Made by a program: the position numbers and the translations under genes | Notes under the pieces: model-generated | Seen by the model: only the letters and a program-made list of their open reading frames with translations | Database searches by the model: none | What the model was told of the DNA's origin: nothing | Assembly (NCBI RefSeq): GCF_030345715.1 | Contig: NZ_JAUASX010000010.1 | Location: 1 to 64,000, forward strand | From: Solimonas sp. SE-A11 | GTDB lineage: Bacteria > Pseudomonadota > Gammaproteobacteria > Nevskiales > Nevskiaceae | Length of the DNA stretch: 64,000 nucleotides | Direction: 5' to 3' | Shown: piece by piece, positions 1 through 8,203 of the stretch | Numbering within the stretch: the stretch's first letter is position 1 | How the letters are laid out: every line of letters starts with the position of its first letter

Positions 1-59
1 TTCCACGCTAATCACTCCTGGTCATCCCTGGCGAGAAAATCGCCAGAGTACCGATTAAC

Positions 60-116
60 GTGGGTCAAATTTCAGTGCGCACTTGCCTCTTGGGTGGGTC
101 AATTCTTACTGCGCGC
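60..116. repeat. Two imperfect 23-bp direct repeats near the island end
   Basis: Positions 60-82 and 94-116 carry two copies that both begin GTGGGTCAA and share a TGCGC core; 18 of 23 positions agree, with starts 34 bp apart. Repeated terminal motifs like this are known at the ends of IS21-family elements and in recombinase-binding arrays, but no transposase gene is visible, so the assignment is open. The first 59 bases show no gene I can support. Confidence 0.4.
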
Positions 117-158
117 CAACAACCGCCCTCTAAGACCCTACTGATTGCCGATACACAA

Positions 159-1256
159 TCAGTGAACGGGCGAGCCACCCATCACTGTAGTCAATGGCAG
201 CGGCTCCGCGGCCTCGGACGTAGCCAGCTTCATGGCCAATTTATTCGCTCGCAGGTGAGCGTATCGCTTGAGCATGCTCAGGGTCTTGTGGCCGGAGATC
301 GCGGCGATCTCCATGTCCGAGAGGCTCGTCCTCTCAAAGAAGCGGCTGATCGCCTCGTGCCGCAAGTCGTGAAAGCGCAGCCCTTTAATGTCAGTTCGGG
401 CCATTACCCGCGTGAACATTAGCCGAATCGATTCCGTGGGGCCGAAGACCAAACCGTCGTTCCGGCGTGCAAGTGTTGAGAGCAACCGCACAAGGTGCGG
501 CCACAATGCCACCGTGCGCGCGCTTCCGTTCTTCGTAGCGGGAAGTAAAATGGTCGCTTGCTCTAGATCGACGTGCTTCCATTCGCATCTGCCAATCTCA
601 CTCAGCCGCATGCTGCTCCCCAGTGCAAACCGGATCACTGCGGAGATCGGAATTTCTGGCGCGCAGTCGAGTTCGTAGGACCGAGCCGCCTCAAGGAGTT
701 TCTCCTCCTCCCCGATCTCCAGCCGCCTCTCCCTAGGCTTGTTTTCCCGGCGACGGATGCCCCGCGTGATTGGATTGACGAGGCCGACGTATTCCCACTC
801 AGCGACGGCCACGGTGTACAGATGGCTGATGCGAGCCAACTCGCGATTCATCGTGGAGCCGGTGATCGGCTTTTCGACCGGATCGGAGGGTTTCATGCGA
901 CGTTGTACAAGCGCTTTCATGTCAGACGGCGCGATGTCGCAAAGCGGCTTCTCGCACAACACGGCTTCCCGCGCTAGAAATGCCTCGATGAGGCGCTTTT
1001 CGCTTGCAGCCGATTTTTTTTGCGGCGTGATTTCAGCCAGATAGCGCTTGAACCCGGCGCGAAGCGTTACTTCCTGGGAGGCAAGCCAAGCGTTGGCGGC
1101 ATTCGCCGCATCCGCTTTCAATAACCCCTGGATCCAGGCTTCAGCTTCCCCGGCGGTCGAGAACGTCTTGCTCTTCTCCCGCCCGCCGACCGTGACCGCC
1201 GCTCGGAACTGCAGCGGCCCCCGATGCCTAATGCTTCCCGTCTTCTTTCGCGCCAC
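159..1256 (-). CDS. Tyrosine recombinase / phage-type integrase
   Basis: Site-specific integrase of an integrated element, about 365 aa. An N-terminal arm-type DNA-binding segment (VARKKTGSIRHRG) is followed by a SAM-like core-binding domain and a C-terminal catalytic domain. The catalytic residues are visible: Arg in SMRLSE near residue 218, Lys in TKNG, HDLRH near 296-300, His in GHKT near 323 and the nucleophilic Tyr in KRYAH near 332. I chose the GTG at 1256 because a GGAG Shine-Dalgarno lies about 8 bases upstream; the reading frame stays open further upstream but without family-like sequence. It lies about 160 bp beyond the 3' end of tRNA-Cys, the usual arrangement for an element inserted at a tRNA. 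The protein looks intact. Confidence 0.9.
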   Translation of the reverse strand: MARKKTGSIRHRGPLQFRAAVTVGGREKSKTFSTAGEAEAWIQGLLKADAANAANAWLASQEVTLRAGFKRYLAEITPQKKSAASEKRLIEAFLAREAVLCEKPLCDIAPSDMKALVQRRMKPSDPVEKPITGSTMNRELARISHLYTVAVAEWEYVGLVNPITRGIRRRENKPRERRLEIGEEEKLLEAARSYELDCAPEIPISAVIRFALGSSMRLSEIGRCEWKHVDLEQATILLPATKNGSARTVALWPHLVRLLSTLARRNDGLVFGPTESIRLMFTRVMARTDIKGLRFHDLRHEAISRFFERTSLSDMEIAAISGHKTLSMLKRYAHLRANKLAMKLATSEAAEPLPLTTVMGGSPVH

Positions 1257-1418
1257 GCTCGCTCTCCAATGGAAAGCGGGTATCCGCAGGGCAACGAAAC
1301 GATCAAACCGGCCAAAACAGCTCGGAATAAACGGCCAGAAAGTCGACACAGTAATGGCCAGCCGATCGACGACTGAGGCCAAGTCACTGATTTAGAGAGG
1401 GAAAACGGGTAAAGGTAA

Positions 1419-1492
1419 TGGAGGCCAGGGTCGGAATTGAACCGGCGTACGCGGATTTGCAGTCCGCTGCATAACCACTCTGCCACCTGGCC
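1419..1492 (-). tRNA. cysT: tRNA-Cys (GCA)
   Basis: The leftward transcript folds as a cloverleaf with a 7-bp acceptor stem (GGCCAGG with CCTGGCC), anticodon GCA in the loop ACTGCAAAT, a TTCAATTCC T-loop and an encoded CCA end. Length is 74 nt including CCA. It follows tRNA-Gly as in the E. coli glyW-cysT cluster. E. coli has leuZ next; here an integrase follows, so the 3' half of this tRNA is the probable attachment site. Confidence 0.95.
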
Positions 1493-1528
1493 ACCGGGGA
1501 CGGCTGCATTCTATCAGCCGTTGAGACT

Positions 1529-1558
1529 AAAAAACCCCGGCATTGCTGCGGGGGTTTT
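1529..1558 (-). terminator. Intrinsic terminator between the two tRNAs
   Basis: On the minus strand AAAACCCC pairs with GGGGTTTT around an inner GCA/TGC helix, and a run of six T follows. It lies directly behind tRNA-Gly and before tRNA-Cys. Either it attenuates read-through into tRNA-Cys, or tRNA-Cys has its own promoter; a TAGAAT hexamer at 1508-1513 is a weak candidate -10 element. Confidence 0.75.
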
Positions 1559-1566
1559 CTTGAAAC

Positions 1567-1642
1567 TGGAGCGGGAAACGAGATTCGAACTCGCGACCTC
1601 AACCTTGGCAAGGTTGCGCTCTACCAACTGAGCTATTCCCGC
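1567..1642 (-). tRNA. glyW: tRNA-Gly (GCC)
   Basis: The leftward 76-nt gene starts GCGGGAATAGCTCAG, has anticodon GCC in CTTGCCAAG, a GTTCGAATC T-loop and an encoded CCA end. The 7-bp acceptor stem GCGGGAA/TTCCCGC is perfect. It lies just downstream of pgsA and ahead of tRNA-Cys, the order of the E. coli pgsA-glyW-cysT locus. Confidence 0.97.
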
Positions 1643-1657
1643 GTCTTGAGAGCGCGC

Positions 1658-1685
1658 ATTTTATAGAGAAGTAAGGGCAAGTCAA
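1658..1685 (-). promoter_or_regulatory. Candidate sigma-70 promoter of tRNA-Gly
   Basis: The minus strand reads TTGACT, a 16-bp spacer, then TAAAAT, followed by a GC-rich GCGCGC discriminator before tRNA-Gly. A GC-rich discriminator is typical of stringently controlled stable-RNA promoters. The motif match and position are seen; activity is inferred. Confidence 0.6.
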
Positions 1686-1723
1686 GCTTTTTGCGAAGGT
1701 TTTCTGTGAAACCCGCAAATTGC

Positions 1724-2299
1724 TCAATTATTGTCCGACATCAGGGGCCAGGCCGCCCTCAGGTATACCACCATGCTCCAGATCGTCAGCACTGCGGCGA
1801 TGAACAGCAGGCCGTAGCCAAGGTGATAGATCGGCAGATGGAAGGTGTCGATCTCCCAGATCATCATGCCGATGGCAGTCATCTGGAAGCCGGTCTTGAC
1901 CTTGCCGATCCAGCTCACCGCCACATGGGTACGGGCACCCAGCTCCGCCATCCACTCGCGCAGGGCCGAGATGGTGATCTCGCGGCCGACGATCACCGCC
2001 ACCAGCGCGGCGAGCACCCCGCCCGGCTGATCCTGCAGCAGCATCACCAGGCACACTGCCACCAGCAGCTTGTCCGCCACCGGATCGAGGAAGGCGCCGA
2101 ACTTGCTGGTCTGGTTCCACTTGCGTGCCAGGTAGCCGTCGAGCCAGTCGGTGATGGCGGCCGCCGCGTAGATCACGGTGGCGAGCTGCCGCGATACCTC
2201 GTAGCCGGCGATGTGCACGGGAACGTAGAACAGGGCCAGCACCACCGGGATCGCGGCGACACGGCCCAGGGTCAATGCCAGAGGCAGGGTGATCTTCAC
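1724..2299 (-). CDS. pgsA: CDP-diacylglycerol-glycerol-3-phosphate 3-phosphatidyltransferase
   Basis: Inner-membrane enzyme that makes phosphatidylglycerophosphate from CDP-diacylglycerol and glycerol-3-phosphate, the committed step to phosphatidylglycerol and cardiolipin. The 191-aa protein has the CDP-alcohol phosphotransferase signature intact: D54-G55, A58-R59, G68, D72 and D76. Several hydrophobic helices flank it (roughly 5-26, 38-50, 78-95, 100-118, 150-175), and the length is normal for PgsA. It is the third gene of a leftward uvrY-uvrC-pgsA series and lies about 80 bp after uvrC. The same linkage is known in E. coli and pseudomonads. Confidence 0.96.
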   Translation of the reverse strand: MKITLPLALTLGRVAAIPVVLALFYVPVHIAGYEVSRQLATVIYAAAAITDWLDGYLARKWNQTSKFGAFLDPVADKLLVAVCLVMLLQDQPGGVLAALVAVIVGREITISALREWMAELGARTHVAVSWIGKVKTGFQMTAIGMMIWEIDTFHLPIYHLGYGLLFIAAVLTIWSMVVYLRAAWPLMSDNN

Positions 2300-2378
2300 G
2301 CAACCGTCCTGTTTTTCATGCTGACAGATTACCCGACTCCGGCGTCAGGTCGTCAGGCAGAGGCTGAAAAAAAGCCCA

Positions 2379-4196
2379 TCAGTGGAAATAGGCGTAGATA
2401 CGTTCCGCCAGCGTGCGCGAGATACCCTCCACCCGCGCCAGGTCGTCGATGCTGGCGCGCTTGAGCTGCGCCAGGCCGCCGAAGCTCTTCAGCAGCGCCC
2501 GCCGCCGCGTGGCCCCCAGGCCCTCGATGCTCTCCAGGCCGGAGCTCACACGCGCCTTGTCGCGCCTGCCGCGATGCCCGGTGATGGCGAAGCGATGCGC
2601 TTCGTCGCGAATGCGCTGGATCAGGTGCAGCGCCGGCGAGTCGCCCGGCAGGCGCAGCGGAAACTCCCGCTCGGGCATGATCAATTCCTCCAGCCCCGGC
2701 CGGCGTGTCGGGCCCTTGGCGATGGCGACGATGCGCAGGTCCTCGATGCCGGCCTCGTCCAGCGCCTCCAGGGCCGCATTGAGCTGGCCCTGGCCACCGT
2801 CGATGAACAGAACGTCGGGCCGCTGCACCTCGCCGCTCTTCACCCGGGCGAAGCGTCGCGCTACCGCCTGCCTGATGGCGGCGTAATCGTCGCCCGGCGT
2901 GATGCCATCAATGTTGAACTTGCGGTAGGCGGACTTCAGCGGCCCCTGGTCGTTGAATACCACGCAGGACGCCACGGCCCGCTCACCCTGGGTGTGGGAG
3001 ATGTCGAAGCACTCCAGCCGCAGCGGCGGCTTGTCCAGCTCCAGCGCGCGCTGCAGTTCCAGCATGCGCTCGTCCATGCTGGCCATCTCGGTCAGGCGCG
3101 TGGTCAGGGCCTGCTGCACGGTGCTCTGGGCCATCTCCAGCAGGCGCAGCTTGAGGCCCCGCTGCGGACGGTTGATGGTGACCTTGCGGCCCGCCCGCTG
3201 AGCCAGGGCGGCCTCCAGCAGCTCCACGTCTTCCAGCTCGTGGCTGACCAGGATTTCCGGCGGCGCCGGCTGTTCCAGATAATGCTGGCTGAGGAAGCTC
3301 TCCAGCAATTCCTCCGGCTCCACCTGCGGCGGATGCCGGGGGAAGTGGCTGCTGTGGCCCAGATTGACGCCATCCCTCACGCTGACCACTGCCAGGCAGC
3401 TGCTGGAGGCATGCGGCGCCACCGCGATCACGTCCAGGTCCTCGGCGCCGCCGGTCAGGGCACGGCTCTCGCGCACCCGCTGCAGGGCCGATATCTGGTC
3501 ACGCAACCTTGCGGCGCGCTCGAACTCCAGGGCCTCTGCCGCCTGCTCCATTTCTGCCCCGAGGTCCTTGGCCAGCTCGTCCGCCCGGCCCTCCAGCATG
3601 CGCTGGGCATTGGCCACGTCGCGGGCATACTCCTCCTCGCCCACCAGCCCCACGCAGGGCGCGCTGCAACGCTTGATCTGGTGCTGCAGGCAGGGGCGCT
3701 CGCGGTGGTTGTAGAAGCTGTCGCGGCAGGGCCGCAGGCGGAACAGCTTCTGCAGGGTGCCCAGGGTATCGCGCACCGAGCTGGCCGAGGGGAACGGGCC
3801 GATGTAGCGGTCTTGTCCCACCTTGGCGCCACGGTAGTAGGCAATGCGCGGAAAGCGGTGGGCGGTGAAGCGGACGTAGGGGTAGCTTTTGTCGTCGCGG
3901 TAGGAAATGTTGTAGCGCGGCGACTGTTCCTTGATCAGGTTGTTTTCCAGCAGCAGCGCCTCGTCCTCGGTGCGGGTGACCGTCACCTCGATCCGGCGTA
4001 TCTGCGACACCATGCTCTCGATGCGCGGGTTGCCGCTGGCACGCAGGAAATAGCTGCCGACGCGCTTCTTCAGGTTGCGCGCCTTGCCCACGTACAGCAG
4101 CTCGCCTTCTCCGCCGTACATGCGGTAGACGCCCGGCTGGGTCGTGAGCTGCGAGAGGAAACTGCGGGAGTCGAAGGACTCCGTCTGGGGCTTCAT
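2379..4196 (-). CDS. uvrC: Excinuclease ABC subunit C
   Basis: Nuclease of nucleotide excision repair that makes the 3' and 5' incisions on the UvrB-DNA complex. The 605-aa protein has an N-terminal GIY-YIG domain (GVYRMY, then LLYVGKARNLKKR, about residues 22-48), the central Cys cluster and UVR (UvrB-binding) helix around 150-245, the UvrC RNase H-like nuclease domain, and C-terminal helix-hairpin-helix motifs (LGATRRRALLKSFGG and LARVEGIS). The start lies 18 bp after the regulator stop, consistent with co-transcription. Full length, nothing unusual. Confidence 0.97.
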   Translation of the reverse strand: MKPQTESFDSRSFLSQLTTQPGVYRMYGGEGELLYVGKARNLKKRVGSYFLRASGNPRIESMVSQIRRIEVTVTRTEDEALLLENNLIKEQSPRYNISYRDDKSYPYVRFTAHRFPRIAYYRGAKVGQDRYIGPFPSASSVRDTLGTLQKLFRLRPCRDSFYNHRERPCLQHQIKRCSAPCVGLVGEEEYARDVANAQRMLEGRADELAKDLGAEMEQAAEALEFERAARLRDQISALQRVRESRALTGGAEDLDVIAVAPHASSSCLAVVSVRDGVNLGHSSHFPRHPPQVEPEELLESFLSQHYLEQPAPPEILVSHELEDVELLEAALAQRAGRKVTINRPQRGLKLRLLEMAQSTVQQALTTRLTEMASMDERMLELQRALELDKPPLRLECFDISHTQGERAVASCVVFNDQGPLKSAYRKFNIDGITPGDDYAAIRQAVARRFARVKSGEVQRPDVLFIDGGQGQLNAALEALDEAGIEDLRIVAIAKGPTRRPGLEELIMPEREFPLRLPGDSPALHLIQRIRDEAHRFAITGHRGRRDKARVSSGLESIEGLGATRRRALLKSFGGLAQLKRASIDDLARVEGISRTLAERIYAYFH

Positions 4197-4214
4197 GCCC
4201 CTATTTTAAGGCGC

Positions 4215-4883
4215 TCAGGCTCCGGCGGCAGGCTCGGCGGACGACTTCTCGTCCAGCAGGCCGTAGCGCATGGCCATGCGGGTCAGTTCCACGTCGTTGG
4301 TGACGTTGAGCTTCTCGAACAGGCGGTAGCGGTAGGTGCTGACCGTCTTGGGGGAGAGGTGCAGGCGGTCCGATATCTCCTGGGTGGAGTAGCCCTTGGT
4401 CACCATCAGCATGACCTGGGTCTCGCGCTGGGACAGCTGCTCGAAGGGCGAGCCGCCGTTGTTGCCCTTGACCAGGGAGGCCGCCAGGTTGCCGGCCACG
4501 TCGGCCGCCACGTAGTGCCCACCGGTGTTGACCCGGCGGATGGCCGCCACGACCTCGTCGGCCGCGGAGTCCTTGCTGATATAGCCGGCGGCGCCGGCCG
4601 CCAGCATGCGGCTGGGGTAAGGCTCCTCAAGATGCATGGACACCACGATCACGCGGGCTGCCGGCAGCTTCTGCAACAGGCGCCGGGTGGCCTCCAGTCC
4701 GCCGATGCCGGGCATGTTGATGTCCATCAGGACCACGTCCGGCGTGTGGGTGCGCAGCAGGTCCAGGGCTTCCTCGCCGCTGGACGCCTCGGCGATGACC
4801 TCCATGTCGGGCACCTCCTGCAGCACACGCTTCAGGCCCGCCCGAACCAGGCGATGGTCGTCCACCAGCATGATCTTGATCAT
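4215..4883 (-). CDS. uvrY: Two-component response regulator UvrY/GacA (LuxR type)
   Basis: Cytoplasmic transcription regulator of the BarA/UvrY (GacS/GacA) system, which in known species drives CsrB/RsmZ-type small RNAs that sequester CsrA. The 222-aa protein has a receiver domain with the acidic pair D8-D9, phosphoacceptor D54 (VLMDINMPG), S82 and K104, then a C-terminal LuxR-type helix-turn-helix (QLSQRETQVMLM, KTVSTYRYRL) near 145-205. Adjacency to uvrC is the classic gacA-uvrC arrangement. It probably carries the operon promoter in the 150 bp shared with the divergent phosphatase gene. The sensor kinase is not in the window. Confidence 0.94.
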   Translation of the reverse strand: MIKIMLVDDHRLVRAGLKRVLQEVPDMEVIAEASSGEEALDLLRTHTPDVVLMDINMPGIGGLEATRRLLQKLPAARVIVVSMHLEEPYPSRMLAAGAAGYISKDSAADEVVAAIRRVNTGGHYVAADVAGNLAASLVKGNNGGSPFEQLSQRETQVMLMVTKGYSTQEISDRLHLSPKTVSTYRYRLFEKLNVTNDVELTRMAMRYGLLDEKSSAEPAAGA

Positions 4884-4958
4884 GAATCCCTCCGTATGCG
4901 CCCATTCTAGGCTACTTAGGGATCGCTGCCTCGCCCGGGGCGTCTAAACGTAACAAAA

Positions 4959-4976
4959 CAGTCAGACGAGCGTCAC
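4959..4976 (+). promoter_or_regulatory. Candidate PHO box upstream of phoX
   Basis: Two seven-base units, CAGTCAG and GCGTCAC, are separated by four bases, giving the 11-bp period of the PhoB consensus (CTGTCAT repeated). Each unit matches about five of seven positions. It lies 60 bp before the phosphatase start. PhoB control of PhoX-type phosphatases is established in other bacteria; here it is inferred from the motif. Confidence 0.4.
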
Positions 4977-5035
4977 ATCAGCCCCCTAGGCTCAGGCCGG
5001 TTATCCCAGCCACTACCCAGCCAAGGACCATCGCG

Positions 5036-7288
5036 ATGAGTCATCACCACGACGTCGACGTCGTCACCAACAATTCCGACAATCCTCATATCCTCGACGT
5101 CGTCCAGGCGCGCTTCACTCGCCGCCAGACGTTGCTCGGCGGCCTTTCCGCCACGACCGCGGCTCTCTTCGGCGGCCTCACGCTGACCGGCTGCGACAGC
5201 AACGACGACAACGACTCCGACGGCAGCAGCCTCCCCGCCCCTACGCTCAACTTCAGCGCGGTCGAGAAGAACCAGCTGGACAAGATCACAGTTCCCGCCG
5301 GCTACAGCGTGGCGGTGCTCTACGCGCTGGGCGATGCCCTCGACGACGCTACCCCCGCCTGGGCCGACAACGGCACCGAAACGGCGGAGTCCTACGAAAA
5401 GCGCGCCGGCGACAACCATGACGGCATGTACTATTTCGGACTGAGCGACGCCGGCAAGTTCGACGCCAACCGCTCCGACCGTGGCCTGCTGTGCATGAAC
5501 CACGAGTACAACAGCAGCCCCTACATCCACCCGAACGGCTACTCCCCGGCCCCGCGTCCTGAGGAAGAAGCCCTGAAGGAGATCAACTGTCACGGCGTCA
5601 GCGTCATCGAGGTCAAGCGCACCGGCGCTGTCGTCTCCGTGATCAAGGGCTCTGCCTTCAATCGCCGCATCACCCCGAACACGGTGATGGACATGGCTGG
5701 CCCCGTATCCGGCACTGCCTGGAACAAGACGCTGTTCGATGCCACCGGCAAGACCACCCGCGGCACCATCAACAATTGCGCCAACGGCTACACGCCCTGG
5801 GGCACGTACCTGACCTGCGAAGAGAACTGGAACGGTTTCTTCAAGCGCCCGTCGGCTGTGGACAACGCCAATCGCAGCGCGCGCGAGATCGCGATCTTCA
5901 ATCGCTACAACCTCAACAACAACGCCGACAGCCAGAATTGGTCGACCGTAGTGCCGGCCGACGCCAGCACCACGGTTTTCTCCCGGTGGGATGCGACCAA
6001 GAAGGGCACCTCCACGGACGGCAGCGATGACTTCCGCCATGAGCCGCATAATTACGGCTGGATCGTGGAGATCGATCCTTTCACCAGCACCTCGCGCCCC
6101 AAGAAGCGCACCGCGCTGGGTCGCTTCGCCCACGAGGGCTGCTGGCCGGCCAAGGCCGTCGCTGGCCAGCCGCTGGTCTGGTACATGGGTGACGACAACC
6201 GCGGCGACTACATCTACAAGTTCGTCTCGAAGGCCAACTGGGATCCGGCGGATATCGGCAAGGGCCTGGCCGCCGGCGATAAGTACATGAACGAAGGCAC
6301 GTTGTACGTGGCCCGCTTCAAGGCCGACGGCAGCGGCGACTGGGCTGCCCTGGCCTATGGCGCCAATGGCCTGGATGAGGGCAATGTCCTGTTCTCGTTC
6401 GCCAACCAGGCCGATATCCTGGTTGCCACCCGCATCGCTGCGGACGCGGTCGGCGCCACCAAGATGGACCGCCCGGAATGGGGCGCCGTGAACCCCGTCA
6501 ACGGCGAGGTCTACATGACGCTTACCAATTCCAACACCGCCAATCGGCTGGTCACCGGCACTCCGACCGCCGGCACCCGCCAGGCCCTGACGGACGCCGC
6601 CAACCCGCGCGTGTATGAGGACAAGAAGGCCGGCTCCAACCAGAGCGGCAACGTCAACGGCCACATCATCCGCTGGCGCGAAGACGGCAGCTCGAATGCA
6701 GCCACGACCTTCAAGTGGGACGTCTACCTGTTCGGCGCCCAGGAAAAGGCAGACGCCACCGCGACGACCGATGAAGCGGCTGCGTACCAGGCCAACGTCA
6801 ACGTCTCCAGCCTCAAGGCGAGCAACGACTTCTCGAGCCCGGATGGCCTCTGGTTCGATCCGCGTGGCGTGCTGTGGATCCAGACGGACGACGGCGCTTA
6901 CACCGACGTCACCAATTGCATGATGCTGGCCGCGGTGCCCGGCAAAGTCGGCGACGGCAGCCGCAAGTCCATCACCTCCAAGCTGGGTGCCAACACCCGC
7001 ACGGTCGAATCGCCGGTTGGCAAGGCCGCCGAGGAGACCACGCTGCGCCGCTTCCTGGTGGGACCGAAGCAGTGCGAAGTCACCGGCATTGCCATGACGC
7101 CTGACGGCAAGACGATGTTCCTCAACATCCAGCATCCGGGTGAAGAGAGCGCCGGCGGAGATATCACCTTGCCGGCTACCTACGGCAGCCACTGGCCCGA
7201 TACGCAGGCCAACGCGACCAGCACCAAGCGCCCGCGCTCGGCCACCGTCGTCATCAGCAGGAACGACGGCGGCGTGATCGGCATTTGA
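5036..7288 (+). CDS. phoX: PhoX-family alkaline phosphatase (DUF839), Tat-exported lipoprotein candidate
   Basis: Secreted phosphatase that releases phosphate from organic monoesters; family members use Ca/Fe cofactors and fold in the cytoplasm before Tat export. The 750-aa protein has a long polar N-terminus with twin arginines at R29-R30 (FTRRQTLLGG), a hydrophobic stretch and an LTGC lipobox with Cys near 53, so it may be a Tat-exported lipoprotein. Family blocks are visible along its length: NHEYNSS, TCEENWNG, RFAHEG, GDDNRGDY, RPEWGAVNP and SSPDGLWFDPRG. A PHO-box-like site lies upstream and a strong terminator downstream. An Asp-rich run follows the lipobox as a likely tether. Confidence 0.88.
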   Translation: MSHHHDVDVVTNNSDNPHILDVVQARFTRRQTLLGGLSATTAALFGGLTLTGCDSNDDNDSDGSSLPAPTLNFSAVEKNQLDKITVPAGYSVAVLYALGDALDDATPAWADNGTETAESYEKRAGDNHDGMYYFGLSDAGKFDANRSDRGLLCMNHEYNSSPYIHPNGYSPAPRPEEEALKEINCHGVSVIEVKRTGAVVSVIKGSAFNRRITPNTVMDMAGPVSGTAWNKTLFDATGKTTRGTINNCANGYTPWGTYLTCEENWNGFFKRPSAVDNANRSAREIAIFNRYNLNNNADSQNWSTVVPADASTTVFSRWDATKKGTSTDGSDDFRHEPHNYGWIVEIDPFTSTSRPKKRTALGRFAHEGCWPAKAVAGQPLVWYMGDDNRGDYIYKFVSKANWDPADIGKGLAAGDKYMNEGTLYVARFKADGSGDWAALAYGANGLDEGNVLFSFANQADILVATRIAADAVGATKMDRPEWGAVNPVNGEVYMTLTNSNTANRLVTGTPTAGTRQALTDAANPRVYEDKKAGSNQSGNVNGHIIRWREDGSSNAATTFKWDVYLFGAQEKADATATTDEAAAYQANVNVSSLKASNDFSSPDGLWFDPRGVLWIQTDDGAYTDVTNCMMLAAVPGKVGDGSRKSITSKLGANTRTVESPVGKAAEETTLRRFLVGPKQCEVTGIAMTPDGKTMFLNIQHPGEESAGGDITLPATYGSHWPDTQANATSTKRPRSATVVISRNDGGVIGI

Positions 7289-7316
7289 TTCATCCCACTG
7301 TACTCTCGAGCCATTC

Positions 7317-7343
7317 GGCCCGCGCAAGCGGGCCGTTTTCTTT
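7317..7343 (+). terminator. Intrinsic terminator of phoX
   Basis: GGCCCGC and GCGGGCC form a perfect 7-bp stem around a GCAA loop, followed by G and a T-rich tail. It begins about 30 bp after the phoX stop. Confidence 0.85.
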
Positions 7344-7390
7344 GCGGCTCGTCCTTTTACAGCTCGCGGGTTGTCCCGGGGAGCCTCTGT

Positions 7391-7484
7391 CCGTTCGTGC
7401 TGAGCCTGTCGAAGCGCGGGCGGACTTTCCCCATGGCCGGTCCACTAGTTGCCGTTCACCCCTCGACAAGCTCAGGGCGAACGG
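7391..7484. repeat. REP-like palindromic repeat, copy A (inverted pair)
   Basis: Two opposed copies of one unit. The left one runs CCGTTCGTGCTGAGCCTG then TCGAAG; the right one, read on the minus strand, runs CCGTTCGCCCTGAGCTTG then TCGA. The pair fills the gap between phoX and the oppositely directed thioesterase gene. The same unit recurs near 43.2, 48.6 and 55.6 kb. No coding potential. Confidence 0.8.
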
Positions 7485-7503
7485 TAACTTTTTCAGAGCT
7501 TCC

Positions 7504-7944
7504 CTAGCCTTCTTCCGGCGCAATCCGCTCACGCGAGCGGATGCCCTGGCGCACGTAGTCCGGGATCGGGGCCGGCTTCTGCTGGGTGTAGTCGAACCAC
7601 ACCAGCGTACCGCGCGTGACCGCCACCAGCTTGTCGCCGACGAACATGCCGGCCTCGGTCTTCATGCTGGAACGGCCCAGGCGCGCGATGCGGAAGCCCG
7701 CCTCTACCGTCGAGGGATGGTGCAGCTGCGCCACGAAATCGCAGCCCAGGTTGGCCAGGATCAAGCCCTCTTCCTTCCAGAAGCGCGGATTGTCGCGGCT
7801 GAACAGGCCGAAGTAGTCCAGGCGCACGGACTCGTCGAAGACGAAGAAATTGGTGTTGTTGACATGGCCCAGGGCATCCAAATCACCCCAGCGGGTGGGG
7901 ATCTGCAGGAAATGGCCGTAATCGCTGCGCTGCGGGGTGCTCAT
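7504..7944 (-). CDS. Acyl-CoA thioesterase, 4-hydroxybenzoyl-CoA/hotdog type
   Basis: Predicted cytosolic thioesterase of the YbgC/4HBT hotdog family, hydrolysing short acyl-CoA or acyl-ACP esters. The 146-aa product carries the signature RWGDLDALGHVNN near residues 19-31, with the second Asp as the usual catalytic residue. I chose the ATG at 7944 because GGAG lies about seven bases upstream; the frame is open further upstream but that part does not resemble the family. It is last in a leftward set with a DUF1289 protein, a lipoprotein and a phosphoesterase; the functional link is not obvious. The true substrate cannot be read from sequence. Confidence 0.85.
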   Translation of the reverse strand: MSTPQRSDYGHFLQIPTRWGDLDALGHVNNTNFFVFDESVRLDYFGLFSRDNPRFWKEEGLILANLGCDFVAQLHHPSTVEAGFRIARLGRSSMKTEAGMFVGDKLVAVTRGTLVWFDYTQQKPAPIPDYVRQGIRSRERIAPEEG

Positions 7945-7997
7945 GCAAAGGCTCCGGGGAATGCCCGGATTCTGCCTTGCCTGGCCGGAAATGGGGG

Positions 7998-8201
7998 TTA
8001 TCGGCGCCAGAACGGCTTGCGCTTGCTCGCCAGCCCCGCCAGCCGAAGCTGGGCGAGCTGCAGAATCTCGCGCTTGCGCGGGTCCGTGGCGTAGGGCCAT
8101 TCCGAGATTTCGTCCATGCTGCGGTGGCAACCCACGCAGACATGCTGCGGGTCCAGCTGGCAGACGCCTACGCAAGGCGACTCGATCTCGTCGTCGTCCA
8201 T
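7998..8201 (-). CDS. DUF1289 small cysteine-rich protein
   Basis: Short protein of about 67 aa of the DUF1289 family; no function is established. The family signature is clear: SPCVGVCQLDP, then CVGCHRSMDEI and W, with four Cys spaced as in a small metal-binding fold (metal binding is inferred). The ATG at 8201 is preferred; a TTG at 8207 is the alternative. The gene overlaps or abuts the end of the lipoprotein gene, which suggests translational coupling. Confidence 0.8.
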   Translation of the reverse strand: MDDDEIESPCVGVCQLDPQHVCVGCHRSMDEISEWPYATDPRKREILQLAQLRLAGLASKRKPFWRR

Positions 8202-8203
8202 GC

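Noticed and set aside
1-158. Insertion sequence at the left edge
   Set aside because: Only a pair of direct repeats is visible; no transposase or paired terminal inverted repeats could be identified.
2382-4910. Very long open frame opposite uvrC and the response regulator
   Set aside because: It is the antisense shadow of GC-rich coding DNA; its translation has no family-like motifs, while uvrC and uvrY on the other strand are unmistakable.
4973-7327. 784-codon open frame opposite phoX
   Set aside because: Val/Gly/Ala/Arg-rich antisense shadow; PhoX motifs, Tat signal and terminator support the plus strand.
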